This document shows, in pieces, positions 8,254-16,776 of a DNA stretch of 64,000 nucleotides. The position numbers and the translations under genes are program-made. Every line of letters begins with the position of its first letter. Positions within the stretch are counted from its first letter, which is position 1. This DNA comes from a virus, in the IMG/VR virus record IMGVR_UViG_3300044675_005584, positions 23,686-87,685 of that record, one strand, 5' to 3'. The notes beneath the pieces were generated by a model. That model ran no database searches, was not told where the DNA came from, and was given only the letters and a program-made list of their open reading frames with translations.

Positions 8254-8831
8254 TGAGCGCAGATATTGATTTGGACTTTGCTGACAGAGACACAGTACTA
8301 CGACTCGTAAAGGCTACTCCCGCACATCAAGTACACCAAGGACAGATACGCCGACACAATTCTGGTGTGTATGTCACAGACATACCGTATGATCCCATCA
8401 ACCAGTGTGCGGCTATAGATTATGAAACAGCAGAAACACGTGGATACTTCAAGATAGATCTCTTAAACATGACAGTGTATCAGTTGATTAAAAATCCTGA
8501 ACACTATCAGACCATGTTGGATCAAGAACCTGATTGGACACGTCTATGGACAGATTCTACGTGGGCTAGTCAATTGGCCCATGTGGGCAATTACACACAG
8601 TTATTAAACGCTATGCGTCCTGATAGTATACCAAGGATGGCCGCATTTATCAGTATAATCAGGCCCGGCAAAGCACATTTACAAAATCGTCCGTGGGCAG
8701 AAGTGTTTGAAACTGTTTGGGATGGTGATGATTCTAAAGGGTTTGTGTTTAAAAAGGCTCATGCTGTTGGCTATGCGGCCTTGGTAGCACTACACATGAA
8801 CTTGCTCAGTCAAGACGTCGTACCAGCGTAA
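8253..8831 (+). CDS. Mini DnaE-like protein (C-family polymerase relic)
   Basis: This 192-aa protein carries several motifs of the bacterial replicase DnaE in the right order but without most of its 1100 residues: DIDLDFADR near the N-terminus (palm metal-site motif PDIDIDF), GYFKIDLLNM, AAFISIIRPG, and KKAHAVGYAALVALH (DnaE FNKSHAxAYA). It could be a stripped polymerase, a decoy subunit or a fragment with a new task. The ATG at 8253 overlaps the previous stop (TAATG). It converges with the minus-strand gene 8806-9183. Confidence 0.65.
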   Translation: MSADIDLDFADRDTVLRLVKATPAHQVHQGQIRRHNSGVYVTDIPYDPINQCAAIDYETAETRGYFKIDLLNMTVYQLIKNPEHYQTMLDQEPDWTRLWTDSTWASQLAHVGNYTQLLNAMRPDSIPRMAAFISIIRPGKAHLQNRPWAEVFETVWDGDDSKGFVFKKAHAVGYAALVALHMNLLSQDVVPA

Positions 8832-9183
8832 TCGATTTACGTTTGGATTTTTTACGGGCCATTTCAAGCAAGCTGCAAACGGGTCCATGTAGCACAGCTA
8901 AATCTTTGTTGATAAAAGTGCGCAGACAAGGTCTGAACTGATCCCATTCTGTTTTGAGGAATATGTTGATGGGTATGGTCCTGTTGCTTTCCCACCACCA
9001 AACATTGGCTAGTTCTAAGAAACGACGTTTATCTTCTAGATCTTGTATGCTACCAAAGTCATAAATCGTAGTCACAATTTCGTCTTGATTTTGTATGATT
9101 CCCACATATTCTGTAGTAGCATAAACACAGAGGGAGATAAAAGGGTACTTGTCAGCCAGTTGGGCAAAGATATCATTACCCAT
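8806..9183 (-). CDS. Conserved T4-like phage protein
   Basis: This 125-aa protein on the minus strand contains GIIQNQDEIVTTIYDF, WWWESNRTIPINIFLK and a basic end KKSKRKSITLVRR. I recognise these as hallmarks of a widespread but unnamed T4-like phage family. The 3' end overlaps the convergent DnaE-like gene by 26 nt. A minus-strand TATAAT (9193-9188) lies 5 nt before the ATG with no Shine-Dalgarno sequence, so the message may be leaderless. Confidence 0.75.
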   Translation of the reverse strand: MGNDIFAQLADKYPFISLCVYATTEYVGIIQNQDEIVTTIYDFGSIQDLEDKRRFLELANVWWWESNRTIPINIFLKTEWDQFRPCLRTFINKDLAVLHGPVCSLLEMARKKSKRKSITLVRRLD

Positions 9184-9268
9184 AAATATTATATAATAAA
9201 TTGATCACGAGATATTTACCAAAAATGAATCCAACCCAAACGAATGAGTCACCGGATGACACCGCCGC

Positions 9269-9274
9269 TAAATA
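9269..9274 (+). promoter_or_regulatory. TAAATA late-type box, leaderless arrangement
   Basis: TAAATA is followed by 6 nt and then the ATG at 9281, with no Shine-Dalgarno sequence. A late transcript would start at or next to the start codon of the tail-like gene. Confidence 0.5.
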
Positions 9275-9280
9275 GTATGT

Positions 9281-10429
9281 ATGTACTCAACCACCCTATA
9301 TCTGTACCAACAAATAACCCAGGTCCTGAGCATAGACACCGGCGCTGGTTCCACATTCACCTACAGGTATAATCCCGTGTACGCCAAAGTCCTAACCATA
9401 AACAAAGGCATCGACAATGTGTTGCTGTTTGAGTTTATCAATCAAAATGAAAAACCGGTCAATATCACTGGCAGTAGTTTTGTGTTCCGTGTGATCAACA
9501 CTGAAGGAACCACTGTATTGCTAGAAGAGCCCTTGGTTGCACTCAATGCTGCCACAGGCCGGGCCAAGGTCACTTTGTTGACCAGTCAGTTGTTGACAGT
9601 GCTTGCTCAACCAGCCTTTTATAGTATAACTAGAGCCAGTGGAAACTTGATAGAACCAGTATTTGTTGATGCCCAGTCGGGCGGTCGTGCACCTCTTAAC
9701 ATAGTGGACAGTGTGTTGCCACAGTATGTGCCCAGTGCTCCACTTACTATACCCACAGTCAAGCTCTCGGCACAAGGATCAGCAGATGGCACCAGTTTTG
9801 GAAACGCCGGCGGAGACTATTATTGGAATGGTAACCCCAACGGAGCCAACTATTTTAACAGTTTTGCTCTTACCGAATACTACAGCAGTTTTATTACACC
9901 CAGACAAGGCATTACTACCATACAAATGACCCTGGATGGCTATACAGGCACAATCAAGGCACAGGCAGCTGCTGACTACGAAAGTGTACCGTACAACGTG
10001 ACCGAAAGTACTACCTATCTCAATGAGACCAGTACCATTTATCTCAATGTGATTGGTTGGCATCCACTATTGCGAGTATGTTTCAACAACAGTATCTTTG
10101 CTGTGCCTGGTGGTCAAGGCATACCGGCACAGGCCACTGCCATCTGTGAAGACGGTGTAGTGACCAGTATCAACGTTATCAATGCTGGTAACGGTTATTT
10201 GGCTCCGCCCCGGATCAGCATTGTGGGCGAAGGTGCCGGTGCCACTGCTACTGCCACCATAGGTGGCGATGGCGAAATAGCAAGTATCACAGTGACTGAC
10301 GGCGGATCTGGTTATTGGTTTGCACCCAATGCCGGAATCAACACACCTTATTATCCGGTGCCTGCCAACAACCAAGGTGCCGCAGTGGTGATCAGCACTG
10401 GCTATGTAGTGGACCTTTTCTATAGGTAA
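9281..10429 (+). CDS. Virion structural protein, tail/baseplate type
   Basis: This 382-aa protein has an N-terminal segment (about 40-140) resembling BppU-like baseplate domains (a strand VLLFEFINQNEKPVNITG, then FVFRVIN). Two C-terminal glycine-rich units, INAGNGYLAPPRISIVGEG and TVTDGGSGYWFAP, resemble repeats in phage tail fibres and adhesins. The Ala/Thr/Ser/Gly-rich, beta-rich composition also fits a tail structure. It has a late-type box at its start, as expected for a virion gene. Confidence 0.65.
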   Translation: MYSTTLYLYQQITQVLSIDTGAGSTFTYRYNPVYAKVLTINKGIDNVLLFEFINQNEKPVNITGSSFVFRVINTEGTTVLLEEPLVALNAATGRAKVTLLTSQLLTVLAQPAFYSITRASGNLIEPVFVDAQSGGRAPLNIVDSVLPQYVPSAPLTIPTVKLSAQGSADGTSFGNAGGDYYWNGNPNGANYFNSFALTEYYSSFITPRQGITTIQMTLDGYTGTIKAQAAADYESVPYNVTESTTYLNETSTIYLNVIGWHPLLRVCFNNSIFAVPGGQGIPAQATAICEDGVVTSINVINAGNGYLAPPRISIVGEGAGATATATIGGDGEIASITVTDGGSGYWFAPNAGINTPYYPVPANNQGAAVVISTGYVVDLFYR

Positions 10430-10442
10430 ATGCAAAAAATCG

Positions 10443-10451
10443 TGCTATAAT
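10443..10451 (+). promoter_or_regulatory. Extended -10 promoter before primase, leaderless arrangement
   Basis: TGC followed by TATAAT (10446-10451) forms an extended -10 element; the -35 region is weak. The box ends 6 nt before the primase ATG at 10457 and there is no Shine-Dalgarno sequence. Confidence 0.5.
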
Positions 10452-10456
10452 AAAGC

Positions 10457-11413
10457 ATGATTGATGTGATCGCTTTCTTACCTGGCAAACGCAAACAAAC
10501 CAGTAGTGGTTGGATTTCAGTAAATGCACCTTGTTGTGTACATCGTGGAGAATCAGCTGACCGACGATTGCGTGGCGGCATAAAAAATACAGATACAGGC
10601 TGGAATTGGCATTGTTTCAATTGTGGATACACCGCCAGTTTTGTACTTGGGCGCACACTCACCTTCAAGGCCCGCAAGTTATTGTCATGGTTGAATGTGC
10701 CACAAGAAGAAATTGAACGTATCAATCTTGAAAGCCTTAGACATAAAAACATCGAAGGCATACTGAACGAACGACAACAGGCTGTTCGACCAGTTGAGAT
10801 AGAATTTGAAGAATGCGATTTACCAGCCGACACTGAGGAACTGACAGACACAGCCCGAGCATATTTGACCAACCGCGGTATCATGTTAGACTATCCATAC
10901 CTGTCCAAGCGAGGAACAAGACCTGGCATTGTTGTGCCATTTACCCACGATAATCAGATAGTTGGACACACTACAAGATTTTTAGATGATAGAACACCCA
11001 AATATATCCAGGACATACAGCCAGGATATGTGTTTGGCACAGACCTACAACGTAACAATTGGCAATCAGTGATTGTTGTAGAAGGAGTATTTGATGCACT
11101 CAGCGTCAACGGTGTGGCTGTGCTACACGCAGACATAAATGATGCACAGGTCAGATTGATAAGAAGTCTTGAACGAGAAATAGTTGTTGTGCCAGATCAA
11201 GATGTACCGGGCATGCGATTGGTAGAACGTGCAGTTGAACTAGGTTGGTCAGTCAGCATGCCCGAATGGCCAGCGGGAATCAAAGATGTGAATGATGCAG
11301 TAATTTGTATGGGAAGGTTGGCCACTTTGCTAACTATAATGCGATACAAAGAAACCAGTCGAATTAAAATAGAACTAAGGAAAAAACAACTTGTTAAAAG
11401 ATTACGGACTTGA
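10457..11413 (+). CDS. gp61: DNA primase (T4 gp61-type)
   Basis: This 318-aa primase makes RNA primers for the lagging strand and should work with the helicase encoded next to it. The N-terminal zinc site uses C26, H29, C53 and C56. The TOPRIM catalytic core shows VIVVEGVFDAL (E209) and VVPDQDVPG (D247, D249). The gene has its own extended -10 element and no Shine-Dalgarno sequence. Its 3' end overlaps the helicase start by 23 nt, so primase and helicase are translationally linked. Confidence 0.9.
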   Translation: MIDVIAFLPGKRKQTSSGWISVNAPCCVHRGESADRRLRGGIKNTDTGWNWHCFNCGYTASFVLGRTLTFKARKLLSWLNVPQEEIERINLESLRHKNIEGILNERQQAVRPVEIEFEECDLPADTEELTDTARAYLTNRGIMLDYPYLSKRGTRPGIVVPFTHDNQIVGHTTRFLDDRTPKYIQDIQPGYVFGTDLQRNNWQSVIVVEGVFDALSVNGVAVLHADINDAQVRLIRSLEREIVVVPDQDVPGMRLVERAVELGWSVSMPEWPAGIKDVNDAVICMGRLATLLTIMRYKETSRIKIELRKKQLVKRLRT

Positions 11414-12794
11414 TGTCCAACGCTTATTCTTAGAAATGATGTTGCAGGACGCAGAGAGTTATGTGCGTGTACAAAACATTTACAATCCAGAAAACTTTGA
11501 TCGCAGTCTAAGACCAGCAGCCGAGTTTATTGCTAAACACAGCAATGACCATAAAACTCTACCTTCTGCGGAACAGATATCTGCAACAACAGGGGTTAAA
11601 CTACAACACATTCCTGATCTCAATGCAGGACACTTTGATTGGTTCATGGAAGAGTTTGAAGCATTTACTCGACGCCAAGAACTGGAACGTGCCATCCTTA
11701 AGAGTGCAGACCTATTAGAAAAAGGTGAGTATGATCCGGTGGAAAAACTGATCAAGGATGCAGTGCAGATCAGCTTGACCAAGGACATGGGCACAGACTA
11801 CTGGGCTGATCCAAGAGCCCGAATAGACAAGTATTTTAACAGTGGCGGACAAGTTTCAACAGGCTGGCCACAGATGGATCGTATCTTGTATGGCGGATTC
11901 AGTCGCGGAGAACTTAATATTTTTGCTGGTGGATCTGGATCGGGCAAGAGTCTTGTCATGATGAATATAGCATTGAGTTGGCTACAGGCCGGTCTAAGTG
12001 GTGTGTATATCAGTCTAGAATTAAGCGAAGAACTTTGTGCGTTGAGAACTGATGCCATGTTGGCTGGAATGAGCACAAAAGAAATACGCAAAGACATCGA
12101 CCAAACAGAACTTAAAGTTAAATTGGTTAGTAAGAAAGCTGGACAGTATAGAATCAAGGCCATACCAGCGCAGAGCAACATCAACGACATCCGTAGTTAT
12201 ATCAAAGAAGTGCAGGTACAGACCGGAATTCGAGTAGACTTTGTGATGTGTGATTACCTAGATTTATTAATGCCGGTCAGTGCCAAGGTAAGCCCAAATG
12301 ACCTGTTTGTCAAAGACAAGTATGTGAGTGAAGAACTACGAAACTTGGCCAAGGAACTCAATGTGTTGTTTGTGACTGCGTCGCAGTTGAATCGTAGTGC
12401 AGTAGAAGAAGTTGAGTTTGATCATAGTCATATTAGTGGCGGTATCAGCAAGATTAATACTGCGGACAATGTGTTTGGTATTTTTACAAGCAGAGCTATG
12501 AAAGAGCGTGGCAAGTACCAGATACAATGCATGAAGTCAAGAAGCAGTACTGGTGTGGGCATGAAGATTGATCTAGACTACAATATTGAAACCATGCGGA
12601 TTACCGACCCAGGCGATGATGAGCAGACCAGTAGTGGGTTTAAAAAGCCCAACATCTACGAAAGCATCAAGGCACAAAGCAGAGTTACTCCGACAGAAAC
12701 TGTAGATCAGACTACTGGTGAAATCAGCAAGATTAATGCTGATGTGCAAAATGCCAAACTAAAACAATTACTAGGACAGATTAAAACCGGCTGA
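11391..12794 (+). CDS. gp41: Replicative DNA helicase (DnaB/T4 gp41-type)
   Basis: This 467-aa protein is a RecA-fold, DnaB-family helicase. It has an N-terminal helical domain (about 1-130), Walker A GGSGSGKS (180-187), Walker B CDYLD (287-291) and a Gln/Arg motif region with TASQLNR. The start is TTG at 11391, preceded by AAGG about 11 nt upstream and overlapping the primase gene. The C-terminal tail is acidic and flexible and may bind the primase, as in T4. Confidence 0.9.
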   Translation: MLKDYGLDVQRLFLEMMLQDAESYVRVQNIYNPENFDRSLRPAAEFIAKHSNDHKTLPSAEQISATTGVKLQHIPDLNAGHFDWFMEEFEAFTRRQELERAILKSADLLEKGEYDPVEKLIKDAVQISLTKDMGTDYWADPRARIDKYFNSGGQVSTGWPQMDRILYGGFSRGELNIFAGGSGSGKSLVMMNIALSWLQAGLSGVYISLELSEELCALRTDAMLAGMSTKEIRKDIDQTELKVKLVSKKAGQYRIKAIPAQSNINDIRSYIKEVQVQTGIRVDFVMCDYLDLLMPVSAKVSPNDLFVKDKYVSEELRNLAKELNVLFVTASQLNRSAVEEVEFDHSHISGGISKINTADNVFGIFTSRAMKERGKYQIQCMKSRSSTGVGMKIDLDYNIETMRITDPGDDEQTSSGFKKPNIYESIKAQSRVTPTETVDQTTGEISKINADVQNAKLKQLLGQIKTG

Positions 12795-12822
12795 TTCAGG
12801 ACCAATTAGTTTAAAAACCCAC

Positions 12823-12828
12823 TAAATA
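12823..12828 (+). promoter_or_regulatory. TAAATA late-type box
   Basis: TAAATA lies 20 nt before the ATG at 12849 in the 54-nt gap after the helicase gene. It marks the change from replication genes to the virion-like block. Confidence 0.45.
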
Positions 12829-12848
12829 ATACAAAGGTCCTGACCCGT

Positions 12849-13097
12849 ATGCAAAAGAAAACCCGTAGTATTCTCGAAGAATTAGAAACCTTGTACGCCG
12901 AGCGTGATCAGCGTCATGTGATCGAAAATCGTGCCGCAAACATCATTGCCAGTGCCATACGCCTGCTTGAGCAAATAGATAGTAGTTACACAGCTGAACA
13001 GGCTGAAAACCTACAGCGCAAGTTGATCAATGCTATCAAACTGAGAGATCCTGCTAAATTTACAAGAACAGTGAGACGTACTGATGCAAATACATGA
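12849..13097 (+). CDS. Conserved small helical phage protein
   Basis: This 82-aa protein begins KKTRSILEELETLYAERD and continues through NRAANIIASAIRLLEQI to RDPAKFTR. I recognise it as a conserved unnamed T4-like phage protein. It is almost fully helical and charged, with no membrane segment. It opens the late-type block and overlaps the next gene by 14 nt. A structural or prohead role is suggested only by position. Confidence 0.7.
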   Translation: MQKKTRSILEELETLYAERDQRHVIENRAANIIASAIRLLEQIDSSYTAEQAENLQRKLINAIKLRDPAKFTRTVRRTDANT

Positions 13098-13899
13098 ACT
13101 AACACAGCCCAAAAAATCTAAATTGGATGAAGTTGATTTTGTTGGTCCTGACAGTGTGTTTGCACAGGCCAAATCTGCTATACAGACCCGCGGCCGATCA
13201 CTAATCGATCCACAAGCAGCCAAGGATGCTCAACAAGCCAGATACCAGGCTGATATTGCAAACAGCCTGGCACAAGGTAAAGCAGCTGGACTTGATAAAA
13301 AGCCCACTCTGAATTCAGCATTGATTAAATTAAAAGCAAATCCTGCAGCCACGCAGTATGTTGCTGGAATAGTGGCCAAGTGGCCCAGTGTAAGTAGCAT
13401 GGGTGGCACGTTAACACAAACAACCACTGGTCAGATAAACAAAGCCAATCCAAATAATCCCAATGTTGAGTTGGATTATTATAAGCGCAATCCACCAAAG
13501 ACTCAACCGGCTCAGCCTGCTCCAACTACTCCTGTTGCAGGCACACCAGCAACAGCACCCGTCGCTGATAAAGCAGCAAAGAATAAAGCAGATGCTGCTC
13601 AACGCAATGCTGACATAGAAAAAACAAAACAAGCAAATGCCGTAAAAAATCAACAAGATGCTGCTATCAAAGCAGCCGCTGACGCAGCCAAGGCCAAACC
13701 TGGATTTCAACAAACAGCCGCTGACAAACTAGCTATCAAATCCGCTAACACTAGAGGTATACGTGAAGATAACGCACAGGCATTTCAAGACACGACACAG
13801 AAACTTGGTCAAACATTCAAAGATGGAGAACGTGTATTGAATCCAAACGATGAACAGGTCAAGGCAAAAATTAAAGCCTGGATCGATAGCCAACTATAA
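13084..13899 (+). CDS. Low-complexity protein with capsid-targeting-like N-terminus
   Basis: This 271-aa protein begins MQIHELTQ, which resembles the T4 capsid-targeting sequence (MKTYQEFIAE) with an I-x-E site. The rest is rich in Ala, Gln, Lys and Pro, with a Pro/Thr linker (about 140-165) and a long Ala/Lys helix (about 165-220). This resembles prohead core or internal proteins. It overlaps genes on both sides, and a packaging or core role is inferred from the N-terminus and context. Confidence 0.6.
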   Translation: MQIHELTQPKKSKLDEVDFVGPDSVFAQAKSAIQTRGRSLIDPQAAKDAQQARYQADIANSLAQGKAAGLDKKPTLNSALIKLKANPAATQYVAGIVAKWPSVSSMGGTLTQTTTGQINKANPNNPNVELDYYKRNPPKTQPAQPAPTTPVAGTPATAPVADKAAKNKADAAQRNADIEKTKQANAVKNQQDAAIKAAADAAKAKPGFQQTAADKLAIKSANTRGIREDNAQAFQDTTQKLGQTFKDGERVLNPNDEQVKAKIKAWIDSQL

Positions 13900-14260
13900 G
13901 GCTGAACAGGATGGGCTTGAAGGACTAAAAGGATTTGGCGAACAAATAGGAATCTATCTAGATAGCATGGTCCAAGATCACAACAACATACCTGCACAAC
14001 AAAAAACTCTAGAAAGTCTTGTGTCCTTGGTTGTGGCTGCCAACCACTTGGTTGATTTTGAACGGCGTATAGGAGCCGGAAACAATTTACGCTATCAGGC
14101 TCGGCAAGGTACACAGGCTCAACCGGTCCAGACTGGATTGACCCCTGCTCAATTACAGAAGCTAAATGCTCAGGCTGCACAAGCTGGTGGGCCCGATCCC
14201 CAAAAAACTGGAAACGACTTCTGGGACAATCTAATAATACAAGCACTAGGATCAAGATAA
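13850..14260 (+). CDS. Hypothetical virion-block protein
   Basis: This 136-aa protein is mostly helical, with a stretch LVSLVVAANHLVDFERRI in the middle and a Gln/Ala/Pro-rich C-terminal part. The ATG at 13850 lies 50 nt inside the preceding gene and no later good start is visible, so the true start is uncertain. The stop overlaps the next ATG (TAATG). Function is unknown. Confidence 0.6.
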   Translation: MNRSRQKLKPGSIANYKAEQDGLEGLKGFGEQIGIYLDSMVQDHNNIPAQQKTLESLVSLVVAANHLVDFERRIGAGNNLRYQARQGTQAQPVQTGLTPAQLQKLNAQAAQAGGPDPQKTGNDFWDNLIIQALGSR

Positions 14261-16185
14261 TGAAGATTTTTGAAGGTGGCAACGTATTCAAAGATGCCGA
14301 CGGTCGTGCGCTCACACAACGCATCAATCAGGCCGATGTCAAACCTACTCTGGCCTGGCTAGAACAACTGGTTCCTGGCCTGGATCTACTGAACAACACA
14401 CTGGGCAGTACTGGTATCAAGGACACATCGGGTGATCTAGATATCGCCGTGGATGCCAATAAAGTTACCAAAGAACAACTGCAACAAAGACTGGAGCAAT
14501 GGGCTATCAGCCACGGCTTCAAACCACAAGAATGGGTCAGGAAGTCGGGCACAGCGGTGCATTTCAAAACACCCATCACAGGCAGACCCGACCGCGGCTA
14601 TGTGCAAACTGATTTTATGTTGATGAACAATGTGCCATGGTCCAAGTTTGTGCTAGGTGCCATGCCAGTAGACAGCCAGTTCAAAGGCCGTGAGCGTAAT
14701 GTGTTAATGAACAGTCTGGCCAAAAGTATGGGTTACAAACTGAATCAAATAGCTGGTATAGCCGATCGTGACACAAACAAAATAATCACTGACGATCCTG
14801 ATCGAGTGGCCAAATTGCTCCTGAACAAAACTGCCACACGCCAAGACTTGGCCAGTGTAGAAAGCATAGTACAGGCATTGAGCCGAGACCCCCAACGTGA
14901 TGCCAAGTTGGCTGACTTTCGGGCACACCTGGAACGTGAAGGCATTCCATTCATGGAAAGTGCCGTGGTCAATCCTTATCAAGCGTACGACGAAGTAAAC
15001 TTCCTGGCTAGACTACGAGATCGTATAGTCAATCAAGGCATGCAGATCATTGTAGAAGCCGAAGTACAAGGAGGACGTGCCAAGGGCATTGAACATCTAG
15101 AAGACTATGTGTTCCGTAACGGTAGTGCAGGTATTAAAAAAGCCATGGACATAGTAAAGAACACGGCAGAGAACACTGGTGCCACTACCACAGTCAAGTG
15201 GGATGGCAAACCAGCATTAGTATTTGGTCGTGATCCAGCAGGAACTTTTGTCTTGACTGATGTGTCTGGGTTTACAGCCAAAGGCTACAATGGCCTGTTT
15301 ACCAGTCCACGTCAAGCAATTGGATTGTTAGCACAGCGCGATCAAGATGCAGCCGCCAAAGGCAAGCCAGCTGGGCGTGTGGAATATCTTGGTCCCATAT
15401 ATGAAAAATTATGGCCTTTATTAAGTGCCGCATTACCCAAAACATTCCGTGGCTATGTACAAGGTGATTTGTTATACACCGACCGGCCCCCTGAGGATGC
15501 TGGCAATTTTGTGTTTACTCCTAATGCTATTACCTATAGGATCCCTATTGCCAGCGACGTAGGACAACGTATAGGCAATAGTGAAGTTGGCATCGCCATG
15601 CATACCCGGTACGATGAACCTGGTTCGCCAAAAGAACCAATCGGTAATGTTGATTTCAAACGTGTTCCAGGACTGTTGTTACTAGAACCTGTGTATGCCA
15701 AAGAAAATGTACGACCAAATAGAAACTTGGTACAAGCTCTTAGAGACGTATACAAAACATCAGGATCGGCCATAGATGGCCTATTCAATCCAACAGAACT
15801 ACGAGCCTTGCAAATCACTGACTTGCCTAAACTGTGCATTGATTATATCAACAGTAGGGTTGGTGCTGACTTTGATAACTTGATCGCCGGCTTTGGACCT
15901 TGGCTACAAAGCACACAAAGTCCAAGAAAGTTTGCCAACATTGTAGAATATCTACAAAGTCCACGTAGCAATCTAGAAGGCATGGCCGCGGCATTTGAAG
16001 CCTGGGCCTTGCTACACGACATCAAGATGGACATATTACGCCAGCTGGATCTACAACATCCAGGACAAGAAGGCTGGGTAATGGCCACAGCAGGTGGCAT
16101 GGCCAAGGCTGTGAACCGACTGGCAGGTGGATTCACCAGCGCCAACCGTGCCATAAACAATCCAGATCAACTGCCTACACCGTGA
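14260..16185 (+). CDS. Fused nucleotidyltransferase and ligase-like protein (DUF6267-like)
   Basis: This 641-aa protein appears to join two enzyme folds. The N-terminal half has a polymerase-beta-type nucleotidyltransferase signature, GS (49-50) followed by D59-x-D61 in SGDLDIAVD. The C-terminal half has VKWDGKPALVFG (K313, D315), which matches the K-x-D-G motif I of nucleic-acid ligases, then GYVQGDLLY and LLLEPVY as possible later motifs. The start MKIFEGG resembles a capsid-targeting sequence. This could be an RNA or DNA end-repair enzyme carried in the virion; the substrate is unknown. Confidence 0.6.
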   Translation: MKIFEGGNVFKDADGRALTQRINQADVKPTLAWLEQLVPGLDLLNNTLGSTGIKDTSGDLDIAVDANKVTKEQLQQRLEQWAISHGFKPQEWVRKSGTAVHFKTPITGRPDRGYVQTDFMLMNNVPWSKFVLGAMPVDSQFKGRERNVLMNSLAKSMGYKLNQIAGIADRDTNKIITDDPDRVAKLLLNKTATRQDLASVESIVQALSRDPQRDAKLADFRAHLEREGIPFMESAVVNPYQAYDEVNFLARLRDRIVNQGMQIIVEAEVQGGRAKGIEHLEDYVFRNGSAGIKKAMDIVKNTAENTGATTTVKWDGKPALVFGRDPAGTFVLTDVSGFTAKGYNGLFTSPRQAIGLLAQRDQDAAAKGKPAGRVEYLGPIYEKLWPLLSAALPKTFRGYVQGDLLYTDRPPEDAGNFVFTPNAITYRIPIASDVGQRIGNSEVGIAMHTRYDEPGSPKEPIGNVDFKRVPGLLLLEPVYAKENVRPNRNLVQALRDVYKTSGSAIDGLFNPTELRALQITDLPKLCIDYINSRVGADFDNLIAGFGPWLQSTQSPRKFANIVEYLQSPRSNLEGMAAAFEAWALLHDIKMDILRQLDLQHPGQEGWVMATAGGMAKAVNRLAGGFTSANRAINNPDQLPTP

Positions 16186-16201
16186 TTTTCTCTCCAGATC
16201 A

Positions 16202-16227
16202 TAAATAATAGTAGGACCTTAGAGTCC
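16202..16227 (+). promoter_or_regulatory. TAAATA late-type box and 5' hairpin
   Basis: TAAATA (16202-16207) is followed at the expected start of transcription by a small hairpin, GGAC (16214-16217) with GTCC (16224-16227). An RNA starting with this hairpin would be stable, fitting high-level expression of the gene at 16248. Confidence 0.5.
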
Positions 16228-16247
16228 ATACATAAAGGAGATTCAAA

Positions 16248-16676
16248 ATGGCATTCATAACCGTAGTTTCCGGTGGCGCACAACCGGTATTCGCAACAGA
16301 CGTACTCAATGGTAATCCAGCACAAACAGCCAACATGGCTAACGCTGCAGTTACCAACTTCCAAGGTCCTAAATTAGACTTTTTTGCTTTGGTAGCTAAC
16401 ACAGCTTTAACTGGCACAGTTGGTAATGCAGGTGGATACGTTAGTAACGTTCTACAAGCAATCCAGCAAACAGCTACAGTAGCTATGTATCAAATTAGTG
16501 GTGCACAAAATGCAACCATCAACTTGGCAGTGTATCCAGTTGCTGCTTACACAACCTCAACTTTGGTTGCTGCTGCTCAAACAGCCAATGCAAGTGGTGG
16601 TGTAAACATTGGTATTCCAACTGCTAACGTAAGCGCAACTGCAAGCTTCATCACTCAAGGTACATTCTACGTTTAA
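16248..16676 (+). CDS. Probable abundant virion structural protein
   Basis: This 142-aa protein is rich in Ala, Val, Thr and Asn, without charged clusters, and looks like a compact beta-rich structural protein (decoration, tube or fibre subunit). Expression signals are the best of the block: a late-type box with a 5' hairpin, AAAGGAG 8 nt before the ATG and a strong terminator right after the gene. Codon use is even and simple, as in highly expressed genes. No family was recognised. Confidence 0.6.
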   Translation: MAFITVVSGGAQPVFATDVLNGNPAQTANMANAAVTNFQGPKLDFFALVANTALTGTVGNAGGYVSNVLQAIQQTATVAMYQISGAQNATINLAVYPVAAYTTSTLVAAAQTANASGGVNIGIPTANVSATASFITQGTFYV

Positions 16677-16708
16677 TTGAGTTGATAGCACGACTTTCGT
16701 CGTTGATC

Positions 16709-16736
16709 AACCCCAGATTAAAAACCTGGGGTTTTT
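16709..16736 (+). terminator. Rho-independent terminator
   Basis: CCCCAG (16711-16716) pairs with CTGGGG (16726-16731), extended by AA/TT, and is followed by a T-run. It ends the single-gene unit 16248-16676. Confidence 0.85.
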
Positions 16737-16745
16737 CTTTGGCAT

Positions 16746-16751
16746 TAAATA
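16746..16751 (+). promoter_or_regulatory. TAAATA late-type box
   Basis: TAAATA lies just after the terminator and 25 nt before the ATG at 16777. A six-codon open frame starts at 16759 and its TGA overlaps that ATG. Confidence 0.45.
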
Positions 16752-16776
16752 TACACTCGATGCTACACACTAATCA

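Noticed and set aside
9225-9275. Sixteen-codon frame before the tail-like gene
   Set aside because: It has no ribosome site, and its end overlaps the TAAATA box, so it is more likely control sequence.
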